From Negativicutes bacterium (GTDB lineage: Bacteria > Bacillota_C > Negativicutes > Sporomusales_B > JARLHX01): 30,963 nt of DNA. The stretch spans positions 1 through 30,963 of the forward strand of contig JARLHY010000134.1 of NCBI GenBank assembly GCA_031292015.1. Reading direction: 5' to 3'. Each line of letters starts with the position of its first letter. The first letter of the stretch is position 1. A model generated the notes under the pieces. The model was not told the origin of the DNA, made no database searches, and saw nothing but the letters and a program-made list of their open reading frames with translations. Positions 23,264-30,478 of the stretch are shown one piece after another. Position numbers and translations under genes: made by a program.

Positions 23264-23422
23264 GTCTTATCACCCTTTTCATGTTTTCAGAAATAGCTGC
23301 GATCACTGGAAAATCCACTCCCCTCGTCACCGGCTGCAAATGATCGCTGTAGTTGACTCCCGCGATACCGCTTGCCGCTATCTGCAGGTCTGGCAAAACA
23401 CCGTCGCCAATTGTACAATCGG

Positions 23423-25396
23423 TTATATCTGGAACCCGGCAACCGCGGTCTGCAGGTCCTGAGCCAGCTTGGCCAGCGATTGGCTGGATGACGCGATTTC
23501 CTCCATCGATGCCAGCTGTTCTTCGGCCGCCGCTGATACACCCTGGGCTTCACCGGCCGATTTCTTGCCAAGTTCATCGATTTTATTCACAGAAACCACG
23601 ATCTGCCGACTTCCTGATGCCATCTGCTGGATGGAGGCCGAAATTTCCCTCACCTGGCTTGACACCTGTGATACCAGGTCCACGATTTCCCGGAAAACGA
23701 TCCCGGCGGCGTTAACCACTTCGGCTCCTGTCTTTACTTCCCGCGTCCCCGCGGTCATCGCCGCCACCGCCTTGTCGGTGTCCCCCTGTATCTCGCTGAT
23801 CAGTGCGGCGATCTTCTTGGCCGCTTCCTGGGACTGCTCGGCCAGCTTCCGGACCTCCTCGGCCACCACCGCGAAGCCGCGCCCCTGTTCCCCGGCCCGG
23901 GCCGCTTCGATGGCGGCGTTAAGAGCCAGAAGATTGGTCTGGCCGGCAATACCGGAAATCGTGTCAACAATCTGGCCGATTTCCTTCGAGCGCTCGCCCA
24001 GCTTGGTCACAACCATGGCCGAGGTATTAACGGTTCCTTCGATCGACTCCATCTGGGCTACCGCTTTAGACACCGACTCATCGCCGTCCTTGGCCCTGTC
24101 GGCCGCCATGGCCGACTGGGCGGCTACCTGCTGCGAGTTTGCTGCTATCTGCTGGATGCCGGCCGAAATCTGTTCCACCACCGACGCAGCAGCGTCTGCC
24201 GCCCCCAGTTGCTCCTCGGCTCCGGCAGCCACATTAGTCACCGCGGTGGCAATCTGATTGGCCGCCTGGGCGGATTGTTCCGAACTGGCGGTCAGTTCTT
24301 CCGAGGATGCCGCCACCTGATCGGTGGCTCCATGTATTTTCCGGATAAGTTCGCGCAGGTTATGGGTCATCTCTGCGAAACTTTTTGCCAGGCGACCAAT
24401 CTCGTCGTCAGAGCTGGTGACCAGGCTGGTCTTGGAGACGTCGCCGCCGGCAATGCGTTTAGCCAGCTCCTCCAGTGCTTTGATGGGCCGGGTGAGACGG
24501 CGGGCATACCAAGAAATAAGTATCGCCGCGATTACCAGCACCACCACGGTGGTAATCAGCGAAATAGTCGTCAGGGTCGAAACCGAGCCTGTCACCTCAG
24601 CCACCGGAACCGTGATCGCCAGTGACCAGCCCATTCCCGGCACCGGGGCAAACGCATAGTACCTGTCAATCCCCAGGGCCGTCAGCGTGGTAATGCCGGC
24701 CTCCCCGCTGACCATCCGTCCGGTATTGGCTTTGCGTCCGGCATCGGCGTTGGGATCTGTCAACGGGTTGACTTTCATAGCTACATCCTTACTGGGGTGG
24801 ATTATGGTGAGACCGTCCTTCTGCGCCACCAGTGCGTAGCCGGTCTGGCCGACCTTGATGCTCAGAATCTTCTTACTGAGACCTTCCATATCGATGGAAC
24901 CATAAACCACCCCGCTTACCTTGCCATCCACCTTGACCGGTATTGCAACCATCGCGATAATATGGCCACTGGTTTTCGACACGACCGGATCCGAAATATT
25001 CACTTCGCCGTTCATAGCTTTCCTGAAATACTCACGGTCACTGACATCAAGCGTGACTCCGGAAGAATTGAAGGCCTGCCCGTTGGGCTGAACGTAACCC
25101 AGGGCGTCATACAGCTTGTTTGCTTGAGCAATATTTCTGAGAAATGGCACGATTCCTTCCGCATTCCCGCTGTGCACCACCGGAGCCAAGGCGATCACCG
25201 CCATTTCACCCTTACGGGCCTCCAGCCAGTCGCTCACATCTTGGGCCGAGTTGACAGCCTGTTTTTGCAGGTCGCCAGTAATGTTTTGAGTGACAATTTC
25301 CCGCGCCTTCCAATAGTTCAAACCGCCCAACGCGCCCAGCGAAACCAGGAATATTGCCAGGATGATTGCCGTCAGTTTCACTTGAATACTTTTCAT
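23423..25396 (-). CDS. Methyl-accepting chemotaxis protein with dCache sensor, under riboswitch control
   Basis: The 657-residue receptor has a first membrane helix ([22 protein letters not shown], about 7-28) and a double-Cache extracellular domain (about 35-275) with [45 protein letters not shown] and [23 protein letters not shown]. The second helix ([19 protein letters not shown]) is followed by HAMP (about 300-352) and the MCP domain with tip [36 protein letters not shown]. dCache domains bind small ligands directly; the canonical amino-acid-binding R-x-W-Y pattern is not evident. The gene is the first of an MCP-MCP-cheW unit and its leader carries a c-di-GMP-I aptamer followed by a terminator, so transcription should respond to c-di-GMP. 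The C-terminus (AVAGFQI) lacks a CheR pentapeptide. Confidence 0.95.
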   Translation of the reverse strand: MKSIQVKLTAIILAIFLVSLGALGGLNYWKAREIVTQNITGDLQKQAVNSAQDVSDWLEARKGEMAVIALAPVVHSGNAEGIVPFLRNIAQANKLYDALGYVQPNGQAFNSSGVTLDVSDREYFRKAMNGEVNISDPVVSKTSGHIIAMVAIPVKVDGKVSGVVYGSIDMEGLSKKILSIKVGQTGYALVAQKDGLTIIHPSKDVAMKVNPLTDPNADAGRKANTGRMVSGEAGITTLTALGIDRYYAFAPVPGMGWSLAITVPVAEVTGSVSTLTTISLITTVVVLVIAAILISWYARRLTRPIKALEELAKRIAGGDVSKTSLVTSSDDEIGRLAKSFAEMTHNLRELIRKIHGATDQVAASSEELTASSEQSAQAANQIATAVTNVAAGAEEQLGAADAAASVVEQISAGIQQIAANSQQVAAQSAMAADRAKDGDESVSKAVAQMESIEGTVNTSAMVVTKLGERSKEIGQIVDTISGIAGQTNLLALNAAIEAARAGEQGRGFAVVAEEVRKLAEQSQEAAKKIAALISEIQGDTDKAVAAMTAGTREVKTGAEVVNAAGIVFREIVDLVSQVSSQVREISASIQQMASGSRQIVVSVNKIDELGKKSAGEAQGVSAAAEEQLASMEEIASSSQSLAKLAQDLQTAVAGFQI

Positions 25397-25438
25397 GATT
25401 CAGCCCCCACGTCTTTTTCGGTTTCTGCTTGTAAAGCT

Positions 25439-25465
25439 GCCGATACTGTCACAACCAGTATCGGC
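25439..25465. repeat. 10-bp hairpin in the MCP leader
   Basis: GCCGATACTG (25439-25448) pairs perfectly with CAGTATCGGC (25456-25465). It lies between the riboswitch terminator and the MCP start codon. GCCGATA resembles a sigma-D -10 box, but no TAAA -35 is found at the right distance, so I treat it as an RNA hairpin of unknown role. Confidence 0.5.
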
Positions 25466-25501
25466 CTAAATAGACCTGCTCGGCGGATTTCACAGCAAGG
25501 G

Positions 25502-25530
25502 AAAATAAAAAGATCAGGGTTTACCTGACC
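25502..25530 (-). terminator. Rho-independent terminator, probable riboswitch expression platform
   Basis: On the minus strand GGTCAGG (25530-25524) pairs with CCTGATC (25518-25512), with one G-U pair, and is followed by CTTTTTATTTT. It lies 25 bases downstream of the c-di-GMP-I aptamer and more than 100 bases ahead of the MCP start, the usual place for a transcription-terminating expression platform. Confidence 0.75.
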
Positions 25531-25554
25531 TGAGACATGATAGGGAACTACCAC

Positions 25555-25660
25555 GGCGGCCTGGCAATCATAGTCCTTCCCGGACTTTAGACCCATGGCT
25601 TTGCGTCGTTGTCTTTCGACAACTTTGCCCGCTATTAAGATTTTTAAAACTTAACCGCCC
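25555..25660 (-). ncRNA. c-di-GMP-I (GEMM-I) riboswitch aptamer
   Basis: On the minus strand the conserved elements occur in order. GCGGGCAAAG is followed by a hairpin GTTGTC-GAAA-GACAAC with a GNRA tetraloop, then the invariant GACGCAAAGCC. Next come ATGGGTCTAAAG, a second hairpin TCC-GGGA-AGGA, and CTATGATTGCCAGGCCGCC, which closes the aptamer. A basal stem GGCGG (25659-25655) with CCGCC (25559-25555) is possible, with a small extra TTAAG/CTTAA hairpin inside it. This matches the GEMM-I consensus, including the tetraloop and the CUAUGA-xx-GCCAG receptor strand seen in clostridial members. It senses c-di-GMP and lies in the leader of the dCache MCP-MCP-cheW operon. Whether ligand turns expression on or off cannot be read with certainty. 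Confidence 0.93.
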
Positions 25661-25793
25661 CAGAATAAATGGAAGGTAATCCCTGCCATACCGATTTTCT
25701 CCATCTTTCTACATTTTAATACATAATACCGCGTCAAACCATTGTTGTTGTTGATTAAAATTTTATTGTTATATTGAATCAATCCTTGTATAT
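25661..25793. other. AT-rich spacer upstream of the riboswitch
   Basis: No gene is visible here. It should contain the promoter of the riboswitch-led operon, for example near the AT-rich 25690-25730, but I could not choose a reliable -35/-10 pair. Confidence 0.4.
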
Positions 25794-25819
25794 CTTATAC
25801 AACACAAATGTTGTATAAG
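25794..25819. terminator. 11-bp hairpin downstream of the PAS/CdaR-type regulator gene
   Basis: CTTATACAACA (25794-25804) pairs perfectly with TGTTGTATAAG (25809-25819) around CAAA, four bases beyond the stop codon of the regulator. The T-rich tail is on the plus strand; on the minus strand ATATACAAGG follows, so it is a poor classical terminator for that gene, yet its position suggests a 3'-end role. Confidence 0.5.
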
Positions 25820-25822
25820 CTT

Positions 25823-28249
25823 TTATTTTGTCGATTTTAGTCGATAAAGTTTAATGGCCGCCGCCAGCGACAATCTGGCTTCAAAGCTGCTTATAGACAG
25901 TCCCAGCAGTTTTTCGATGCGCTGTTTCCGGTAGACCGCCGTATTGTGATGAAGAAACAAAGCGTTCGCCGTTTCTTTCAGGCTGGAGCTTTGCAGCATC
26001 ACTTCCAAGGTGGTCAGATAGTCCGTGCCGTTTTTCCGGTCATAATCAATCAGCCTGCCGATCGTTCCCTGGATAAAATCTTCCGCCCGCTCCCGACTGC
26101 CGTAATCTACCAGCAGTTGCAAAATCCCCAGATCGTCGTAATGAAAAATACCCGCGCCATCCGTAGCTCTGCACTGAGATGCCGAAACGGTTTCCCTTGC
26201 CTCGCGGGCGCTTTTCCGCAGGGCCTCTGGGCCGGTGTGGGCCCTGCTGACCCCTATTGCCACCACCAGATCATCACCCATGTCCCTCACGCGTTCCCTT
26301 AATCTCCCGGCCAGCCGCAAGCCGCCTGGTTTTCCTGCTGCGGCATACTCCATCGCCTGGCAGAAGACACCGACCCTCCCGCGATAAGTCCAGACCGTAG
26401 ACTCAGGTATATCGTCCAACATCTCGATGATTTCTTCCTTGGCCCGCTGCTCCCGGCTGGCCGCTTCCGGCCCGTTGCCGGCCGAGCAGGCAATCATGCA
26501 TGAAAAGACAGGGCGGGAAAAGTTCAGCCCCAGATTCCGGCAATAAGCCAGCATTGATTCATCCAGCGGCCGCGCCGAATTCATCAGATCGTTGATAAGC
26601 TCGCTGCGGCGGCGCATTTCGTAGGCAGTCTCAAGTACCCGTCTGGCTCTCTCCTGGTCGGTGATGTCTTGAATCACCACGGCCACCGTCCTCTTGCCGT
26701 CAACCGTGTAGCTCATCGGCGCCACGCGCCTTCTGATATTCCGCCTGCCCCTGGCCATCTCAACAGTATAATCCACACCCTGGACGACTTTCTCCTCCAT
26801 CGCCAGCCTGATTTCTGTCAGTAATTCGTCAGCCTGCTCGCGGGGCATAACGTCGAATACGGTGGATCCCAGCAGGTGTCCCTGAGGCAACGGCAGTATT
26901 TCCGCGGCATCGCCGAACACTTCGAGATACCGGCCATCCTCGTCGATGATAAAGCTCACTTCCGATACTGCCTGGACAAAGTCCCGCAGGATAAACTCAT
27001 TTTCTTTTTGCAGTTCTTCCATCCTTTTTCTGTCGTTAATATCGACAGTCGAACCCATGCATCGCACCGGTTGTCCGGTCTGATCGAAAATTGATTTGCC
27101 GGTGGCTCTGACCCAGCGATAACTGCCATCCTTGTGCCGGAAGCGAAATTCGACATCAAGGGTCTGAGCTCCTCCGGGAGTACACTCCGCCATCTTCTCT
27201 TTGATTCGGCCCAGATCGTCCGGATGGCAGTTACCGGCCCATTCTTCCAGCGAATATTCCCGATCCTGGGCCTCATAACCGCAAATAGCCTGTAGCCGCC
27301 CGTCGCGGTATACCTTCTCATTGACGATGTCCCATTCCCACAGTCCGGCTTGCGTACCCTCGATGACCATCGCCAGATGGTCCCGGCTTTGCTGCAGTTC
27401 CGCTTCCGCCTGCCGTTTGGCCGTTATATCGATGACCATCGACGAAAGCAGCGTCCGCTCCCCTGTTTCAAAAGGCCCCGAATAAACTTCCACTTCCTGT
27501 GTCTCGCCGCTCTTTAAGCGATGATGAAACAAAAACGGCTTACCGTGGATGTTGGACGCACTCTTCATCCGCGCTCTTACCTCTTCCACCGGCAGCATGT
27601 TGATTTCAAAAATAGCCATTGTCTTCAGTTCTTCCATCGAATACCCGTAAAACTTGGCCGCCGCCGCGTTGGCGTCGATGATCCGTCCGGTTTCCGGGTC
27701 GACGACCAGCCAGACGGCAGGATTATCGATGAACATCTGGCGATAACGCCGGTAACGTCGCTCGCTGTCCTCCAGGGCGTCCTCAGTCATCCTGCGGTCC
27801 GATACATCATTCATAATCCCCATTGACCCGACGACAGTACCGGCGGCGTCCCGCAGCCCCCACTGACATACCTCCATCCACCGGAAGCCGGTGTTTTTCG
27901 TGATCCACCGGACTTCCTGCCGGAAGTCCGTTTGTTGTCTCATCACCGCCGACCAATACCTCTGATAGCAGCCCCTGTCATCAGGGTGAATGTAATTGGA
28001 AAAAGCCGTTTCCAGGCTGTCCTCCTCCGTGAATCCCGTAATTTCCGTCCAGGCTCGATTCATCGAGGTGATTTGCCCGGCGGCATCGGTTTGGAAAACA
28101 ATTACCCTGGCCTGATCGACAACCAGATGGTATTTCTCCTCAACTGCAGCAAGACGGTCTCTTAAGCATTGAAAAGCCTGGGACAACTCCCGTTTTCTCA
28201 CAGTCGCCTTCTTGCTCATGCCGAACCGGATCTTCACAATACTGCCCAC
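25823..28249 (-). CDS. Four-PAS sensory transcription regulator of the CdaR/PucR type
   Basis: The 808-residue protein begins with a short coiled coil (about 15-40), followed by four PAS/PAC units at about 40-150, 165-285, 285-410 and 420-530. Their closing motifs are VSDRRMTEDALED, ITAKRQAEAELQ, VDINDRKRMEELQ and ITDQERARRVLE. Next comes a CdaR-type GGDEF-like domain (about 550-720; GDDLVVAIGVSRAHTGPEALRKSAREA). The C-terminal PucR/CdaR helix-turn-helix domain has YLTTLEVMLQSSSLKETANALFLHHNTAVYRKQRIEKLLG and ends LAAAIKLYRL. It should bind DNA in response to ligands or redox cues sensed by the PAS domains. The start at GTG 28249 has a GGGGGAG site at long spacing; ATG 28219 is an alternative. 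It is divergent from the secreted-protein gene at 28480, with inverted repeats between. Confidence 0.9.
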   Translation of the reverse strand: MGSIVKIRFGMSKKATVRKRELSQAFQCLRDRLAAVEEKYHLVVDQARVIVFQTDAAGQITSMNRAWTEITGFTEEDSLETAFSNYIHPDDRGCYQRYWSAVMRQQTDFRQEVRWITKNTGFRWMEVCQWGLRDAAGTVVGSMGIMNDVSDRRMTEDALEDSERRYRRYRQMFIDNPAVWLVVDPETGRIIDANAAAAKFYGYSMEELKTMAIFEINMLPVEEVRARMKSASNIHGKPFLFHHRLKSGETQEVEVYSGPFETGERTLLSSMVIDITAKRQAEAELQQSRDHLAMVIEGTQAGLWEWDIVNEKVYRDGRLQAICGYEAQDREYSLEEWAGNCHPDDLGRIKEKMAECTPGGAQTLDVEFRFRHKDGSYRWVRATGKSIFDQTGQPVRCMGSTVDINDRKRMEELQKENEFILRDFVQAVSEVSFIIDEDGRYLEVFGDAAEILPLPQGHLLGSTVFDVMPREQADELLTEIRLAMEEKVVQGVDYTVEMARGRRNIRRRVAPMSYTVDGKRTVAVVIQDITDQERARRVLETAYEMRRRSELINDLMNSARPLDESMLAYCRNLGLNFSRPVFSCMIACSAGNGPEAASREQRAKEEIIEMLDDIPESTVWTYRGRVGVFCQAMEYAAAGKPGGLRLAGRLRERVRDMGDDLVVAIGVSRAHTGPEALRKSAREARETVSASQCRATDGAGIFHYDDLGILQLLVDYGSRERAEDFIQGTIGRLIDYDRKNGTDYLTTLEVMLQSSSLKETANALFLHHNTAVYRKQRIEKLLGLSISSFEARLSLAAAIKLYRLKSTK

Positions 28250-28332
28250 GTTAGCCCGCTCCCCCGTTATATCGTCTGAAAATATATATCACAACGCTAT
28301 GATTCGACCATTCAGGCTTTGATGCTACCAAT

Positions 28333-28396
28333 ATTTGGCGAAATTGTCAAGACAACACTCGCATTATTAGACAATACCAGATAAAATTCGCCAAAT
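28333..28396. promoter_or_regulatory. Nested inverted repeats between divergent genes, candidate operator
   Basis: ATTTGGCGAA (28333-28342) is the exact reverse complement of TTCGCCAAAT (28387-28396). Inside it TTGTC (28344-28348) can pair with GACAA at 28351-28355 or with GACAA at 28370-28374. The element is centred between the regulator gene (minus, from 28249) and the secreted-protein gene (plus, from 28480). A site for the adjacent regulator is a reasonable guess. Confidence 0.5.
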
Positions 28397-28479
28397 TGGG
28401 TATTCCCACAAATCTCCAAACATTACTTTGTTTCGACCGACATAATCATTCACTGACAACATAGATCGGGGGTGAGTAT

Positions 28480-28884
28480 ATGCGGTTCAGCAGATTGATG
28501 CGCCTTACCTGGGCCATGGTAACTGTCCTGCTGATCATCGGCTCCGTCGCCACGGCCGCCGCCGGCGCCAACATTCAATGGTACACCTCCGGAGTTTATT
28601 ACGACGGCAGCGGCCGACTCGTTATCACCGGTTACTTCAAGAACGAGGGAACAGTAACCATCGACAAAATCAACTGGGTAACCCTGAATGTCAACCTTCA
28701 GCGAAGTGACGGAACTTGGTGGCTCGCCTACTCGGATACTTGGCACAATATCGATATCGTTTTGCAGCCGGGCCAGACCTATCCATGCAATCTGCAAAGT
28801 TCGGAAACCCGGCAATTTCGCTTTCAAGGCTTTCGCGTAACCGGCACCATCAATTATCATGTGGTAACAGGCAGCGATGCCTGA
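28480..28884 (+). CDS. Secreted SLAP-domain-like protein
   Basis: The 134-residue protein has a signal peptide (RLTWAMVTVLLIIGSVATAAAGA, about 8-30). A single beta-rich domain follows: IQWYTSGVYYDGSGRLVITGYFKNEG, then DKINWVTLNVNLQRSDGTWW, IDIVLQPGQTYPC and FRVTGTINYHVV. The pattern GRLVITGYFKNEGTVTIDKIN, with a later LQPGQ turn, is like the SLAP-type domains found in secreted proteins of Bacillota, though I cannot confirm membership. GGGGGTGA precedes the ATG. It is probably exported and soluble or wall-associated. It stands opposite the PAS/CdaR-type regulator, which may control it. The stop codon lies inside the first arm of the downstream hairpin. Confidence 0.75.
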   Translation: MRFSRLMRLTWAMVTVLLIIGSVATAAAGANIQWYTSGVYYDGSGRLVITGYFKNEGTVTIDKINWVTLNVNLQRSDGTWWLAYSDTWHNIDIVLQPGQTYPCNLQSSETRQFRFQGFRVTGTINYHVVTGSDA

Positions 28885-28924
28885 ATGTCAGGGCCATTCC
28901 GGCAGGGATGGCCTTGACATTCAG
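28881..28924 (+). terminator. Hairpin at the 3' end of the secreted-protein gene
   Basis: CTGAATGTCA-GGGCCAT (28881-28897) pairs with ATGGCC-TTGACATTCAG (28908-28924), with a small internal mismatch. The stop codon TGA is part of the stem. TTTC follows, so it is a likely but not ideal terminator. Confidence 0.6.
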
Positions 28925-28963
28925 TTTCTAAAGAGGAGAGGCGCTAAAACTATATTAAATTAT

Positions 28964-28986
28964 CTAAATATTCAGATAATATTTAG
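28964..28986. repeat. AT-rich palindrome upstream of the 64-residue gene
   Basis: CTAAATATT (28964-28972) pairs with AATATTTAG (28978-28986). An alternative overlapping pairing, ATTATCT with AGATAAT, is possible in the same stretch. It is followed by TTTCAGAATATTTTCAG, a short near-repeat. It may be an operator or may reflect AT-richness. Confidence 0.4.
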
Positions 28987-29034
28987 GATGCTTTCAGAAT
29001 ATTTTCAGATTGCGAAGGATTTTTTCGGAATGTG

Positions 29035-29063
29035 TTGAACATTAACTATAGACTAAATATCTT
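29035..29063 (+). promoter_or_regulatory. Possible promoter of the 64-residue gene
   Basis: TTGAAC (29035-29040) and TATCTT (29058-29063) are 17 bases apart and would place the transcript start about 20 bases ahead of the TTG start codon. Confidence 0.35.
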
Positions 29064-29091
29064 TATTTAGAAATGAAAGGGTTGACTTGGC

Positions 29092-29286
29092 TTGGAAGAT
29101 CAAAAGCCGTGTCAATTTCCACCTAACGCAAGAACTGAAATAAGATTTCTGAACCTGCAGGGTCAACCTGCACCATCAGATCAGGCAGCAAAGGTCGTAA
29201 CAGTGGAGTATGACAAAGAAGGAATCCCCATTCGTACGACAGTAAAAATTAACCCCAAACAGCGAATCATTGAATGGCAGCCGTAA
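29092..29286 (+). CDS. Small hypothetical protein, 64 residues
   Basis: The frame starts with TTG at 29092, about ten bases after AAAGG, and ends in front of a strong terminator. The product begins EDQKPCQFPPNARTEIRFLN, has VVTVEYDKEGIPIRTTVKI in the middle and ends KQRIIEWQP. It is soluble and mostly beta, with no recognised family. The natural composition, own terminator and possible promoter support a real gene, though the start codon is uncertain. Confidence 0.6.
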   Translation: MEDQKPCQFPPNARTEIRFLNLQGQPAPSDQAAKVVTVEYDKEGIPIRTTVKINPKQRIIEWQP

Positions 29287-29320
29287 AAGCAGGGCGTATT
29301 CTTTCCGCCCTGCTTTTTTA
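29285..29320 (+). terminator. Rho-independent terminator of the 64-residue gene
   Basis: AAAAGCAGGGCG (29285-29296) pairs with CGCCCTGCTTTT (29306-29317), with further T beyond. The left arm overlaps the last base of the stop codon region. Confidence 0.85.
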
Positions 29321-29437
29321 TTGTATTTCCATTTTCTTTAGCCTTTACCCTGGCCATTTAGGCAATGCCTGCTGATCGAAACAATCGAAAAGCCGGATTT
29401 CCCGCCCGGCCAAAACGAATTCTTTATGACGTAATCG

Positions 29438-30268
29438 TTAATCGCCACTCAGGCTTTTGGCCATGGCGTCAAGGTCCGTGCCCAGGCTGCCCAGTTGTTC
29501 GATAGCTCCGGCCACCTGGGTGATCGCCTGCGCGATCTGTCCGATCACATCATTCATCTGCAACAGCTGCCCGGCAGTATGGGAACTGTCTGCCTGAACC
29601 CGTTTTATTACATCGCTTATCGTTTTGACCGATTCCGCGGTATTCCCGGACAGTTTCCGTATCTCCTCGGCAACCACCGAAAAACCCCGTCCGGCCTCCC
29701 CGGCTCTGGCGGCCTCAATCGCAGCGTTAAGGCCGAGGAGATTGGTCTGTCCCGCAACATTTTTGATCAGCCCGAGGACATCGTCAGTCTCCTTCACCCG
29801 ACTCTGAGACTCAAACACAAGATCGGCCAAATTGCTGCACACCGCCGATACTTCTTCGGTTTGAGCAGATATCTGCTCGGTGGTGCTTGCCAGATTGCTT
29901 ATGGCGTCAGCCATCCTGCCGGCCATCTCCTGGAGCATGTCCTGCTTTTCAATGGATTCTACAGCCGCCACGCCGCCCACCACGGTGCCATCCTTGTCTA
30001 TGATGGGATAAGCGATGGCAATATAAGGGATGCCAAAAACGGCTTTATCGCCCCGGGTGACAGCCCGGCACTTTCCTTCCATCGCCCGGACGATAGCCGT
30101 GCCTGCTTTCAGCGGATGCCCGGGGGAGATTTTAAGATCCAGCTTATGCCCAGGTTTATAAAAAATGTATTTTTCACGGTCGGAGATCGCTATCCCGACA
30201 TCGGAACCCGAAAGATTCTGCATGATCGGCAGAACTTGAATATACTGTTTTAGGATAACTTCTGACAT
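29438..30268 (-). CDS. Soluble chemoreceptor (YfmS-like methyl-accepting protein)
   Basis: The 276-residue protein starts at ATG 30268, seven bases behind AGGAGG; the open frame runs on to 30361 without a ribosome site. The N-terminal sensor has [20 protein letters not shown] and [29 protein letters not shown], homologous to the soluble receptors at 16375 and 20079. The MCP domain carries the tip [33 protein letters not shown]. It has no membrane helix and no CheR pentapeptide. It is expected to signal intracellular conditions to CheA. Upstream, TAAA about 17 bases ahead of TCCGACAA vaguely recalls a sigma-D promoter, but the match is poor. The gene is monocistronic. Confidence 0.9.
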   Translation of the reverse strand: MSEVILKQYIQVLPIMQNLSGSDVGIAISDREKYIFYKPGHKLDLKISPGHPLKAGTAIVRAMEGKCRAVTRGDKAVFGIPYIAIAYPIIDKDGTVVGGVAAVESIEKQDMLQEMAGRMADAISNLASTTEQISAQTEEVSAVCSNLADLVFESQSRVKETDDVLGLIKNVAGQTNLLGLNAAIEAARAGEAGRGFSVVAEEIRKLSGNTAESVKTISDVIKRVQADSSHTAGQLLQMNDVIGQIAQAITQVAGAIEQLGSLGTDLDAMAKSLSGD

Positions 30269-30456
30269 AAGAATTCCTCCTGCCCAGGGTTTGCTGCTGC
30301 GATTAATGCTCTGGCTTGTCACCAATGGATATTTCCACCTCTCACTGAAAATTCCCTTCATTTTTTAGCGATTTTTGTCGGAAATAAGCGAATAATATTT
30401 TTATTTCCTGAGTGAATTAGTGAAAGCCAATTTTTTCGTTGAGCCCCGCAAGCAAA

Positions 30457-30478
30457 GAAGCCCCCAAATGGGGGCTTC
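30457..30478 (-). terminator. Hairpin terminator
   Basis: GAAGCCCCC (30457-30465) pairs perfectly with GGGGGCTTC (30470-30478) around AAAT. On the minus strand it is followed by TTTGCTTG. It would end a leftward transcript from the unassigned segment to its right, ahead of the soluble chemoreceptor gene. Confidence 0.6.

Noticed and set aside
23469..24257. 262-codon plus-strand frame across the MCP signalling domain
   Set aside because: Shadow of the highly repetitive Ala/Glu-rich MCP coding sequence on the minus strand.
25393..25596. 67-codon minus-strand frame ahead of the dCache MCP gene
   Set aside because: It overlies the c-di-GMP-I aptamer and its terminator, has no ribosome site and has no protein-like character.
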